DNA of 64,000 nucleotides, from contig CP141148.1 in assembly GCA_035235625.1 (NCBI GenBank), positions 28,769,057 to 28,833,056 of the forward strand. Reading direction: 5' to 3'. Positions 35,966 to 47,379 of this stretch are shown in pieces. The translations under genes and the position numbers were made by a program. The notes beneath the pieces were generated by a model that saw only the letters and a program-made list of their open reading frames with translations, had not been told where the DNA came from and searched no databases. Origin of the DNA: Saururus chinensis. Taxonomy: Eukaryota > Streptophyta > Magnoliopsida > Piperales > Saururaceae. Position 1 is the first letter of the stretch; each line of letters opens with the position of its first letter.

Positions 35966-38664
35966 CACGGTAAATGATTATGTGATGAATGCTATGTTGA
36001 TTATGTCTGTGATGTCATTATAAGTTTATTTTCAGTATTAAAGCCCTTATTGATAATTAGTTCGCCCTTTTTATTTTGTGATTTTGTTTTGGGGTTGCAT
36101 GTTGTGTCATGCAAGTACTTCATATGGGCTCTATGTTGAGCATAAGGATCACACCGGTTATTGAGGGACTTTAGAGATGATTTGTTTATGTTAGTATTAT
36201 TTCTATGAGATGTTGAGATTATACTTTTAACACTAATTCACATTTTGTTCCCCATTGTTAGCTTAAACTTAGTTAACCATTATGAGCTTTTTTATGTTAT
36301 TACTAGCTGATGTAGGTAAGTGTGAACTAATACTTCAATTAATTGTCTTTTATTTGCTCTATTTTATTTTATAGAACATATTCATGTGTCACTCTATTGT
36401 ATGCTCACCCATGGATAGGTTATATCTTCTGCAACCCAACTCAACTTGGTCACACAGTGTAACTGCTTACTCCTTAGACTGGGTTTGGCTTGAGGTAGCG
36501 TATGCCGAGACGTGACACCGGTATCTCAAACTTCAAGAGAAGTGGCAACACCAATCTTTTGAACATCTCTAGGTCCCTAGTAGCTTCGAGTCCCATATTG
36601 TGAGGGAAAATTGCTGCTTTGTAAACATTATTACGCTCGTGAACATCATCAATCTCATAAATCAGAGGAATACCTAGATGGGTCGAGAGACAACCTTTTT
36701 AAAAGTCATTCACCATCTTGATCCAATCCTCAGGAGAGGCCTTGGGAGCAGGCACGCTCCCCCCACCACTCAGAACACTCCCACTAAAGTACTCTTTCAT
36801 AATTTTGGGGGTGGTAGTTGTTGTATCCACTCAGGTCACTTGCCAGTCTTCTTTGCTAGAGTCATCCTCTTCATCAGATCTTTAATCCTCATAATGATGG
36901 GTTGCGCTGGGTCTTCGTACTTTTTACATAAACTGCCTCTCCAAATGTTGCCCAACAACTCAATAGCAAAAATCCCAACAAAAGAAGTTTAGAGGATTCC
37001 ATTTTGATCCAACTACTGGAGATCCGTTTTAGTTTGTATTCATGCCGAATAAATAGAGTCTCGGTAGAATTTTGGGTGGAGGAGCAAATTCCATTTGAGA
37101 GAGAATCCATGTGTGGCAGAGGAATTCGGAGCGGGGGGAGGAAGTGGGAGGTCCGGGGAATGGCCTAGCATCCCCATTGACAGAGAGCGTGGTGGTGGAG
37201 ATATTGGAGGGATGATCAAAATCTCTTTGTCCATAAACTTGTGAACAATCAAAAAATAAATAATTTCTTCCAAAGATTTTCTCCGTTACTTTTCTTGAAT
37301 GTAAGCAATTCTCTAATAGAGGAGATCTAGGGATGAGACTACGGATTTTTCATTCTCAGAATCATGATCAAATTGAATCCACTCAAGCTGCTAATCAACA
37401 GCTGCAGGAGCAAGATGTGTTTGTGTCTAGTATCTAAAACAGAAATTGACCTATTGCATATTCAAATTCCCTAATTGTTGAATTCCTTTACTGCAAATAA
37501 AGAGGTATTATACCAAGCTTTGAGACATAAGCTAAAGGTGAACTCTTGAAAACTGCACAGGAAAAATTAAACTCTGCATCATGTGAAGGCGAGAACAACT
37601 TGATATTGGAAGGGGCTCTCAACCCTCCCAAAGAAGGAAGTGTCATCGGCCCATCAAGGAAAATGCCACACATCTGCATCTCGGACCCAAAATCCAAGCT
37701 TTTGCTCTGTAGCCGAAATTGGGTGGGCGAAGGAATGGGAGATGCAATCATAGAAGAGGGAGAGGGGGCCAAGGAAGGATGAGGGCGTCTACGGCAGATC
37801 TAGAGGTGGTCAGCATGTTCATGGAGCATGAAGCATGTTCGTGCTAGGTCGATAGAATGATTCATGACTAGAATAAAAAGGTTGATTGAAGAAGGAGGTT
37901 GCACAGCCGGAATAACTTTCTCAGCATGGATCGCAGCCAGGATGCTACGTGCGACTACAGACAAAGCCAAGGAGAAGAAATCGCCATTGCCAAAAGAGGA
38001 GGATGTTAGTCTGCCAAAGAGGAGAGATTTTGTGGTGTTGTGAGCATCAACTTGGCCGGGGATGAAGGCATGACCAGTGGGAAGAGGAAGACAGATTTTG
38101 AGGCTGGAGTAGATGGGGCATCCACCTGTGTCAATCTGAAACTTTCTCTAGGAAATGAACTAAAGCAGAGATGGGGGGCTCTGTAGGACAGATTTTGCGG
38201 GGGAGCCATGACTGCCGGATCCACCATGGTGACGATGGCTTGCGCAGATTTTGCGAAAGTATGAATATTTGGAGGAACCTTGACAACAGACAAAGAACAA
38301 AGGGTGGCGTGGCAATCCATGGACTATGTAAAGCAGTTTGCTGGATGTAGAGATGAACTTGAAATAGTGGCTATGACGGTGAGTGGCGGATCAATGGCAG
38401 GGGCTGACGATGGGGTATCTTGCAATGCAGATGTGGCCGAGGGTGGTGTGGAAGCAACTGGCGGTTGTGTAGAAGCAATCGGTGGCAGTAGTGAAGTAGT
38501 GAAGAGAATAGAGTTTGCAAAGAGACGCGTTGCTCGTCAAAAAGACTTGTAATTTTATCCTTGAGTTGGGCGAGAGAATCTTTGTAAAATTCATGGTAGA
38601 TGCATGGGAGGGTGAGAGGGTTATGAGTAGGAATGGGTGTTGTAGGGAACTCCGATACTAATAA

Positions 38665-38941
38665 TGTAGACTGATATCTACACAAGATAAATTAAAGATG
38701 AAATTATAAATAAAATAATAAAAATAAAATAACTACTCGATTCTGATCTCTAACTTCTTAATCTTCTTTAAAGTACACAATACATTGAAAAAATCTAAAC
38801 TAATCTTAATAGAACTAGTAGACAATCTTTAATCTAATTCTAACTAAATAGGGAGTATTGCTATTAAAAATTAGAATATGAATCAAATCTAACCTAAAAT
38901 AGGAATCTAATCTAATCTATTCTAATTTTAGGGTCATAACA
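38665..38941 (-). repeat. 5' LTR of the GH3-bearing element
   Basis: Minus-strand start TGTTATGACC, end GTCTACA; 277 bp, the same length as the partner at 31731-32007. A TTA spacer and primer-site-like TTAGTATCGGAG follow at 38664-38650. Confidence 0.8.
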
Positions 38942-40388
38942 AAATGATTGTTCATTAATGTAAAACATAGTTATTTAGTCAATGGTTTTTTCAAAATTGT
39001 ATAAAATTTTTATTTTAAAAAATCAGAAATTGTTCAATGCTATTGATTGCATTCACATAGACAAAGCACTTATTGATTGAATGCACATGAGCAAAATGGA
39101 AGCCAATCATTTAATTACACGTTTTTTGGGTCATTTGAGCTCCATTCTCTATGAAAGTTCAAACCCCTCTCCGTTTTGAGCTCTTCTACTTATTGCAAAC
39201 TTGGATTTGAAGGATTACACACAGATTTAGAACATACTTTGTCATATGTGAAAGTATTAACTTATTTTTATGATCAAAACAATGTCAAAATATGCATAAT
39301 TTTGAGTTGAAGTAGTGTTCAATGGTAATGGTGAAGTGGAACTAAAGATTCAAAAGGTGTTTATAAGGTAAAAATATGTACACACATCACACACAATCCT
39401 AGGAGTGATGGAAATTGTCATATAAAAATGTAGGAGAATGTAGGAGACATATGGATGAAAATTTGCAAAAGAGTGTGATTTTGTTCATAGTGCACTTGAA
39501 GTGGCTGCGGATCAATTAGAGCTAGTCTCAACTAATTCTAGTACACTAAATGATTGATTATTGTATAGAACGATCGATCGCATATAAGTACAATTTTAAA
39601 CAACACATTGAATAATAGATCGCTATATGGAACAATCAATTTTTTCAATACATAGTTGTCATAAATATGTCATAGAGATTTATATACTACAAGAGAATGC
39701 TAAGAGAATTATTCTTTCAAACTTAGGTTAAAGAAGATGGAAAAGAAACACACTACCCATGTGACCTCTAAGTTACCTCACCAAGTTTATGAGAAGAAGA
39801 AGAGGGTATGGGTGAAGAAGATTGATCTTAAAGGGTTGAATGAATGATTAAGAAAAGTGAGCAAGAGCATCTTAGATTGCTTTAGGATAGGTTGGCTAGG
39901 CAAAACTAAGGAGCTTATCATATTTAAATAAAGAGACTGAGCTTTGAGTCTAATTTAATTCTTTTAATCTTTTGGACAACACAATGGTTTTTTTTTGTTT
40001 TCCTTGCATTTTTATTTGTTTTCATATTTTCTTCAATTCAAAGGTTTTGAATAAAAAAACACAAAAAATAGAATATGATCTAAACTACAAAAAATAGCAT
40101 ATCTTTTGCTTGTCATTGCAATTTTCTTTGATTTTGCATTGGTTTTGATTAGTTCAGCTCTTGAGATATAATGACATTAATTTTATTTTAAACTTAAAAA
40201 TAACATAATTGGTAGTCAATGTACCTTAACTAAGATAAGGATACACCAAGGACAGTGAACATCAATTTAATTTTTTTTGCTTAATGTTGTAATTTTAAAA
40301 TTTTTGAAATATGCACACATTACGTTTAAACTTAAGTTACTTTCATGAATGAAAATCAAGAAAGGATTCTTCAACATAAAGTGACTTA
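38942..40388. other. AT-rich intergenic or intronic DNA
   Basis: No gene recognised. Around 39540-39640 two related phrases, GATTATTGTATAGAACGATCGAT and a diverged copy, hint at a small decayed repeat. It may lie in the long intron proposed between the PB1 and MULE exons. Confidence 0.35.
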
Positions 40389-40710
40389 GGGGCTGTTTGG
40401 ATACAGATTATTTGGTGTAGCAAATCTTGATTTATCTTAATATAATTAGTTAAATTTAACGATGAATCACTTTTATGTTTGGTAATGTAATAATGTGAAT
40501 CTGATTTACAAGATATTTGTAGATGAATTATGTAAATCTCCTCTAGAGGAGATTACTTGCGAGAGTGAAAATTAACTACAAATCTTGATGAATCTATCAA
40601 TTCATTGTGAATTTGATACATTTAAATTTTTTTACATCCAAACATAATTCAGAGGATTTATACTTAATCTTAAAAGAATCAAACTCATGAATCTTCATCC
40701 AAACAGCCGC
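40389..40710. mobile_element. Tourist-type (PIF/Harbinger) MITE
   Basis: The element is 322 bp long. Its left end GGGGCTGTTTGGAT and right end ATCCAAACAGCCGC are inverted, and it is flanked by TTA at 40386-40388 and 40711-40713, the PIF/Harbinger target duplication. The two halves are imperfectly complementary throughout, and the centre holds a perfect 20-bp palindrome (40535-40554) around CTCTAGAG. It has no coding capacity. Confidence 0.85.
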
Positions 40711-40713
40711 TTA

Positions 40714-41604
40714 GACATTTGGATTTTAGTGGGATCATAATTATCAAATTAGAGGATCTTATGTTAGATTTTTATTTAGAATTTAAAAGAAAAAATATAT
40801 GTAATGTAATTCAATGATTATAAATTTATTTACTTTAATATCTTTTAGTCAATAGAATCATCCTCGTAAAGAATATATGGAAGTTTTACCTACTTAGGTA
40901 GCCTAGGCTAGTGTCAAGCTCTCATCCACTTAACATAAAAAATAAACAAATAAAAATAAAATAAATGATGTAAGTAGAGAGGATTCAGAAAAAAGCCAAA
41001 CTCTAAAAAAATAATTTGAAGAAAAAAATGACTCAAAAAAAGGCATGGGCATATTTTCTATGAGCTTTCATAATTTTTAATTATTTTTAGTCAAAACGTG
41101 TACATAGATTCTAGCTAAAATGAGTTAAACATGAGAACTTAATTTTTATTAGGGTTCAGATAAATTTGTCTCAATTTGAATAATAGTGATTTTACAAGAT
41201 TCAAGATTAAAAGAGAAAAGAGTTAGAAGGATTAGTGGTTTCTCCAAAATTAATAAAAGAGAATTAAAGTGTCAAAAAGACAAAAAATAAAATTGACAGT
41301 CAAATACCATTGGAGTTGACTAATCTAAGGTAAGGAATGAATGAACATAATATGTAGATGCACTTAAATTAAAGAGAAATTAATTAAAATTTGTCAAAAA
41401 GACCTCAACTATATTTATTTTTATTATTTGATTTTTATTTTGAGTTTTGATTGTCATAAAAATCTTGTTTCAATGGAAAATGTCTTGGAATAATTTTAGG
41501 AACTTTTTGTATTCTTTAATATTTATTTTTTTTGAAAAACTAAAAAATTAAAATTTTCTCAAGATCGATTAATCAATTGCCATGATGATCAATCGTTGGT
41601 CATG
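40714..41604. other. AT-rich DNA, nothing recognised
   Basis: Very AT-rich sequence with A-runs. No frame, no terminal repeats and no array of note. Confidence 0.4.
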
Positions 41605-42339
41605 TTATCCTGCTGAAGCACTATTTTTTAAAAAAAGGTTGAACCCCTTAATCACCCTCATTTTACTTCTTAGAGAGGTGTGGAATAGAGAGTAGAGGCG
41701 AATTAGCTTGGCTTTGCCCAAAGAAACACCAGATTTCACCATTCGATTCAAGTTTTTCATAACGTCAAGGTATGCGTTGAACTCAATTTTGACTTTTAGT
41801 GGATTTTCAATAGATTTCAATGCCTTTTGAACTGATAGGATTGGAATCGCTGCTTTAACTTGTGTTTCTAACTGTTGTGTATGGGTGTAAAGGCGAGCTG
41901 GAGGGGAATCCGCAATGAGCACGTCATAGAGTGATTAAGACTCTACGATCGTGAGAGGTTGTACAACGCTGGGCATCAGGCTTGGTTGATGCGTTGGGCT
42001 CTACTGGCATGACTGGGCTCATGGCAGAACGAGGGTGGGTAATAGGGAGCATAAGGGTCATTAGCTACTAATGGTGTAGATAAGGGGGTCTACATAGGGA
42101 TAATAAGGGAAAGGGTGAGAGAAGAAGAAAATTAGATCATAAAATTAAATAAAAAGCTAACTTATTTCTATTATCTATAGTAGAATGAGCTAAATAATAG
42201 AATTTATAAAAAGATAAAATAGTAATCATAGTAAAAGAAGGTAAATAAGACCAATCCTAACTAAAGTAGAAAATCGACTAATATAAAAATATAAAATTAA
42301 TAACCTAATTAAAATCTTAGTCTAATTAGGAATATAACA
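41605..42339 (-). mobile_element. LTR (42075-42339) and leader of a decayed LTR element
   Basis: Read on the minus strand, 42339-42075 starts TGTTATATTCC and ends in ACA. It resembles in plan the LTRs of the GH3-bearing element (TGTTATRA start, GTCTACA-like end). It is followed by ATTAGTAGC, in the place of a primer site, and by a 105-codon open stretch (41922-41605) of unknown, possibly gag-like, character. No second LTR was found. Its outer edge coincides with the start of the duplicated PB1-gene block at 42340. Confidence 0.45.
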
Positions 42340-44590
42340 TGTAGCTAATGAAAAATATGTGCATAAGAGTGTAAACCTAATAAGAGTTCGTTTCTAAAGC
42401 TTAAGTTATTATGATACATTCATTATTTATTTCATAGTATAAACAAGCCACCCAAAAGTTATGTTCCAACGAGACACAACCATTGTTGTGTCCTCATTAG
42501 CTTTCCTACATCACTAAGGATAAATGATGACAACGATATAGTATTATTGAAAAATGAAGCCCCTCCTTTATCCAGCCCACCCCGTTAAGATAGTGAGCTA
42601 GGCTAGATAAAATAAGGGGATGGGAGACTTCTTATCTTTGTTGAAATAGTAAATTCTGAATACTGGATACTTAGGCACTTACCTCTCAAGATTCCTTGTA
42701 TTAGCCTGGGCAGCTGATACTTTTGATGTCTTTGCGGTTATATAGATCTCAATAGGAAGGTGGCCGCCACTACCTTGAGATGCCACAATCATATTTCTCA
42801 CATCTTCATCATCGCTAATGCTAACTAGATTTTCCAATTCCAAACCAGGGTACCTGTACTTCATCTCAACACTGGAGGAAGATGGGCTGCTACGTGCCTT
42901 TGCCAGTACTTTAGATAGAAGATCCTCATAACCAGTGGCAGGTTCGACGCGTACGATTCGCTTGTCCCCTCCAGTGTAACAAATCTTGCTTTCCTTGACA
43001 AAATCCCCACCAAAGCAACAGAGCAACGGCACCGATTTGTCCATTACTCTTTCAAAGCATAAACTTTCTTGCAAAAAATTAAGACATGGAAACTACTATG
43101 AGAATTGGGAACAATCAGAAATATTTTTCAAGTTCCATCCAAATGTTAAGAATGGATTGTCATCTTATCTTCCCCTGCGTTAAATCATAACAAGAACAAT
43201 AACAAAAATGTGCAGAAATGAAATGACAGAAAGAGGAGAAAAAGGCCAACTCAGATAAAAAAGGAGAATTCCACTACCGGATTTATTTTGTATTTCACTA
43301 AATCCTTGACCATATGAAGCATCAAGACAAAGTATTTGATTGAGCTGGAAACGGAGGAAGAAAGGGAAACGTCAGCTAATTACTTGCACGAAAGCTAAAA
43401 AATGCATAATCATAGAAGAAGCAAGAACTAATATAAAGAATAAAATCAAATATCGTACCCAGTTTTCCACCTGACTTCAAAACCGCAGCAAGTGAAGAAG
43501 TGGGGAGGACGATAGGTTTCCTGACTGGTTAATCCAGGCTGGAAGAGGACGAAGACCTGGACTTGAGGCAATGGCGGGTTTCATATCAGGATGGAGAAGT
43601 CTACCGGAAGCTACGTAGAAATTAAATTCGGTGCTGCTACAACGCTGACTCCTCTGGGCAGGTCCCATGTCGGCAACGGCTCTGATTTCTCCCTCCGTCC
43701 AGTTTTAATCGTCCAAATTTAAAAAAATAACTCCTACACTCCCGTTAATTCAGTCGCGTCACGTTGCATTTAAGCATGACACCACGTTAAATGAGACTAT
43801 TAATATAGAACACTTTTTATCCCTTATCAAAATGTTTGAACGGGACCACAGACAGCCAGCCGTCTTCTAAAGAAAATTTGGCTCCCCGTGTCCCCACCGA
43901 AGTCTTCTTTTTTTTACAGGGATGCGATCGTGTTTTTAAAATTTTCAGATTTATCCTCTGCCCTTGTGATTTTTTTCGGTCGTCTTCAATTGTTTCAGAG
44001 GTATTGATACATCCATTGATCCCTAGTTCGCCTCGAGCACCTCTATGCGTCTCATTATCAGACCTGTCTTCTTCAACTTACATTTTCATTGAAAATATGC
44101 ATGGAGATAAGGCTTTTGTGACAGACACCTTCGGTAGCTCTTTCCTTCTAGTCTAGGCCAAGTCTTGTGCATTCTTCTACCAAGGAGAGATCAACAAGAG
44201 CAACCTATCTTCATCAATAGTTGATCGTTCTTGAAGGGCTCTCTTACACATTTAAATTAGAATTTAGATATCCTAATCATAGTAAGTAGTTACTATCATG
44301 GCTCCAAATTTATACATGCATTTCTAAATTTTCTTTAGAGAAAGATGTCATAAAATCTCATGTATGATGCAATGGAATACTTTTTAAGCAATGAATATTT
44401 GAAATTAAACATGAAAACATTGGAAGCCTGATACCACATTTTGTACAAAGCAAAGTGAATGGTATTATATATACATCACTAAATATATCCAAGTTAATTT
44501 AAAATAATTATAGGATCTACGTTGGATAATTGTCTGTCACATGAATACTTTGACCAATAATTGCAATAAATACATACTCTCGTGCCTAAT
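42340..44590 (-). repeat. Segmental duplication, copy 2 (5' end of PB1 gene)
   Basis: Aligns with 9424-12405 from TGTAGCTAATG through the PB1 exon, the leader intron and leader exon to the phrase CTCTCGTGCCTAATAA near 44590. It lacks the roughly 700-bp block present in copy 1. At the corresponding point it has a short unrelated joint near 44190-44240. Confidence 0.85.
42683..43044 (-). CDS. PB1-domain first coding exon of a MULE-type gene
   Basis: ATG at 43044 (M-D-K-S-V-P-L-L); the frame runs about 120 codons to the donor GAGAG|GTAAGT at 42683. PB1 features: C-C-F-G-G-D-F-V-K-E, Y-T-G-G, K-Y-R-Y-P-G-L-E-L and the acidic S-D-D-E-D-V-R-N-M-I loop. PB1 domains mediate protein pairing through basic and acidic faces. 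A TTTTTTGCAAG acceptor lies just upstream of the start, implying a leader intron; a leader exon is likely at 43480-43690. On the same strand, 11 kb further on, lies the MULE exon (31597-28294), the kind of partner expected in MUSTANG-like genes. The donor leaves phase 2 whereas the MULE exon opens in phase 0, so another exon must intervene or the pair is not one gene. Confidence 0.6.
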
Positions 44591-46140
44591 AAACAAAACT
44601 AAAGATAGAGAAAAAAATGAAGCTACAAGAAGAAACCACATTATGACCTGCCAAAACCCCAAGAGCAAAGCACTTCTATAACAGATGTTGAGTATATGAA
44701 TACACTTAATAGGATTATAAACAAAAATAGAATAACCAACATAATGATGCAATAAAAAGCTGGTCAAGTCAATTATGTCTTTCAAAGTCATAACTAGACT
44801 TAAAGAAAAAAAAGAATGAGAAGACAACAAGTTTTCTAACACTTATTAGCTACATTTAGGAGTCCAATTACCCTCACTAGATTATAAACTACTACAACTC
44901 AACTTTAGCCTTTTCTCAAAGCCAATATCCAGCTCTATCCACGCAATGAAGCAAAGGCTCATAAGGGCTTATCGACCCAAGTGGTTGAGATCGTGTTGTG
45001 CTAGACCATTCATCGTTTAATGTTATAATCCATTTAAACCTAACTCGTAAGGGGAGTGGCTCTACATACAAAAAAAATTTGAGAGCCAGAAGAACATGAT
45101 TTTATTTTATACCATACTCTTCTATATATATGCCTAAAATGACTCACTTTTGTAGCCAACTAGACACCAAAATCCTTTGTCCTAGTATTAACTACATTGG
45201 TTAAGGATGACTATCAATCACAAAGATTCACTCATGCATAGGGTTATTTACCCCAATATAAGACATGCATATTATCATGCAACTACACATCTATAACACA
45301 TAAAAACTAAGTCTTTATATTACTTATAAATAGCATATACTTCATTAGAAAACATGCTTGAATTTCCATGAACTGATGCACCATCAGTGACATCACTGAC
45401 ATGTCGGCCAAGACATTGATGGTCATTGACATTGGATATGCTGCAGAAGCCCACCTCACCAACACAAATGCCACACTATCAAAGATGACGCAACATAATG
45501 CATGAGTGCATATACTATTCATCTTCTCCCATCACCAATGAAATCACTAATATGTCAGCAGTCAAGTTGATGATTGGGAAGAAAATATACAAAGACCGCG
45601 CTAGTTCTATGAACATTTTCTTCCAAACGCAATATCAATTTCCATTTACAAACCAAGTTTCTTACTCTTGAAATAAGAAATGAAATTGTATGCTCAACAT
45701 TAATGAAAACTTCATTATTACACCATGTATGATGAAAGTTCTCCAATAAACACAAATGCACATGTTCTAAACTATCCAAAACTTGATAAAAGGATGAAGA
45801 ACATGAAATTTCAACAATAAAATTATATAAGAGGTGGCAATCCAACCTCAACTATGCTCTGAACCTTCTTCTTAGTGTGATTCCTCCTACACTTATGCTC
45901 TAAAACACCACCCTCACTTGGACTTCACTCAACTTCCAAAAATCCTAAAATTCCAAGATCTCCTCATTTTAATTGGGCATAACCGCCTCATAGTGTTCCA
46001 AACAACATAACTTCCCATGATTTTTTATACAAGAACCTACCATTTCGCCGAAGCAACCCTCGACATGTTGATGCCTATTAAAAATTAAAACAACTACTCA
46101 CCGATGTGTGAATCCTCACCAGACAAAAAATGAGACATTA
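44591..46140. other. Intergenic, no recognised gene
   Basis: AT-rich sequence without a supported frame, array or transposon end. The end near 45900-46140 may already belong to the promoter half of the family D repeat. Confidence 0.3.
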
Positions 46141-46669
46141 GGAATTCGATGGTTTAAGTTATGTGTTTATGCCTACTAGTAATTAGTTATTTGTATATTT
46201 TTCATGTCTTGTCGTGGTGTTTATCGAGTACAATATTAACTTAGTGTTGTATTTAAACCTAAATGTTTTATTCTCTATTCATATTGTTGTATATTTATGC
46301 CCATCGTCAGCAATATATGATTTTATGCCTATAGATGACATTGTATATTTCTGCCCATATGTGGCACTATAAGATTTTGGCACAAAAATGACACTATATG
46401 ATTTTCGCTCTTAGTTGGCATTGCATGACCCCAAAGAGTTGACATTTGTCACTCAAGTAAGTAGTATCATGGATCTTCTCTTACCTATTTGATCTTGTGC
46501 CTAATGAGCAAAAGTGTGTCTTACTTTTGACAAAGTCCATGACATCTAATTGCTTCCCGGAGATTAAGGTGGCACACTAATGACATTCCTTTCCATCGAT
46601 GCTAGATCTGATTAAATCGTAATGAGTTTTAGTTGTCAATAATAAGTGTATGAGTAAATATTAGACAAT

Positions 46670-46930
46670 AAGAGTATGTCATACAAGTTTGAGTAAGATT
46701 ATATGAGTACAAGTATGATTGTTTGAGTAATACTGCAAGTGTAAGATTTTGAGCAAGATGATAAATGTAAGTTTCTGAGTATGACTGCAAGTATAAGTTT
46801 TTGAGTAAGACTCTAAGTGTGAGTTTTTTAGTAAGATTGGAAGTGTAAGTTTCTAAATAAGACTATAAGTGTAAGATTCTAAGATAGATTTGTGAGTGGA
46901 AGTTTTTTAGAAAGACTCTAAGCGTATTAA
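46670..46930 (+). repeat. Tandem array of family D (about 26 bp units)
   Basis: About nine degenerate units of the type TAAGTTTTTGAGTAAGACT-CAAGTG. The array stands in the same relative position as the second arrays of families B and C. Confidence 0.8.
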
Positions 46931-47379
46931 TGTGAGTACAATGGTACAAATAAGATGGAAAGTGTATGGGTATGTGTAATAAAGATTAGTAAGATAGTAT
47001 GTGTATGATTATGGATTTATTATATGGTGACTTCGATTATTTTGTTTTTCATTCGTCAAGTTAAAGTTTAGTCAATGCATCTATGTATAAACTCACAAAG
47101 TTTATTGATTAGAACACTCTTACTGAGTATAAAAATAATTATTTTCCCTCGTTTTAGCCTCATATGTTCTAGACACTTTCGCAGGTCTTTAATTTAGAGC
47201 TCATTGGGATGAACTCTTGTTTCCATTAGTGGAACTACCTCTATCTCAAGAGAACCTTTGCCTCAATATGAGTCTTTATTAATTTGTTATTATCTGCTGT
47301 ATTAGGTGAGATGAGAGTTTGAGTTGTTTATTTTTTGGACTTGTTTATGAGACTCTATACTTTAGACTGTTGAGGGACT

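Larger units (their letters stand above)
33050..36517 (+). repeat. Solo LTR of a large LTR element (family C)
   Basis: Starts TGTAAGATCTC and ends GACGTGACA (TG...CA), 3468 bp. Its flanks are TCAGT and CCGGT, a five-base target duplication that has diverged at two transitions. It interrupts the GH3 coding sequence exactly at this point, and the GH3 residues on either side abut in the family's usual order, which fixes both ends. No internal coding region is present, so it is a solo LTR. Such long LTRs are typical of Del/Tekay-type Ty3/gypsy elements; that lineage is inferred from length only. Orientation is taken from similarity to families A, B and D. Confidence 0.8.
32328..37002 (-). pseudogene. 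GH3 beta-glucosidase (exo-glucanase type), truncated, intronless
   Basis: The frame opens at the ATG ending at 37002 with a signal peptide (L-L-L-L-G-F-L-L-L-S-C-W-A). It then shows [30 protein letters not shown] and, after the nested [34 protein letters not shown] (nucleophile Asp) and I-P-M-S-R-I-D-D-A. This is the plant cell-wall GH3 family (barley ExoI-like), acting on beta-glucans in the apoplast. Only about the first 390 of roughly 630 residues are present, the frame is broken in several places, and no introns are seen. Same strand as the LTR element enclosing it, which suggests capture through an RNA copy. Confidence 0.8.
31731..38941 (-). mobile_element. LTR element carrying a GH3 beta-glucosidase fragment
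   Basis: Two direct LTRs of exactly 277 bp (38665-38941 and 31731-32007) bound it. On the minus strand, the 5' LTR is followed by TTA and a primer-site-like TTAGTATCGGAG, and the 3' LTR is preceded by a purine-rich AAAAACGGGGTAGAA tract. Upstream of that is L-E-D-K-V, the usual C-terminal phrase of plant Ty3/gypsy pol. A gag-leader-like stretch (about 38640-38370) follows the 5' LTR. No protease, reverse transcriptase or integrase is recognised; instead the middle holds GH3 sequence. It is therefore a non-autonomous, host-gene-bearing LTR element. It is old and broken, with LTR identity about 80 percent by eye. The flanking five bases (TCACG, AAATG) do not match. A solo LTR (33050-36517) is nested inside. 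Confidence 0.65.

Noticed and set aside
38280-38552. Plus-strand glycine-rich frame
   Set aside because: It is the complement of the gag-leader-like stretch of the LTR element; its repeats are a by-product of proline/threonine-rich sequence on the other strand.
45307-45851. Two minus-strand frames of about 70-100 codons
   Set aside because: AT-rich composition, no motif, and no splice or start context; probably chance frames.
46670-46930. Regular short repeats that might suggest a CRISPR-like or centromeric array
   Set aside because: Units of about 26 bp run head to tail without unique spacers and lie in an LTR-like repeat of a plant genome; an internal LTR array explains them.
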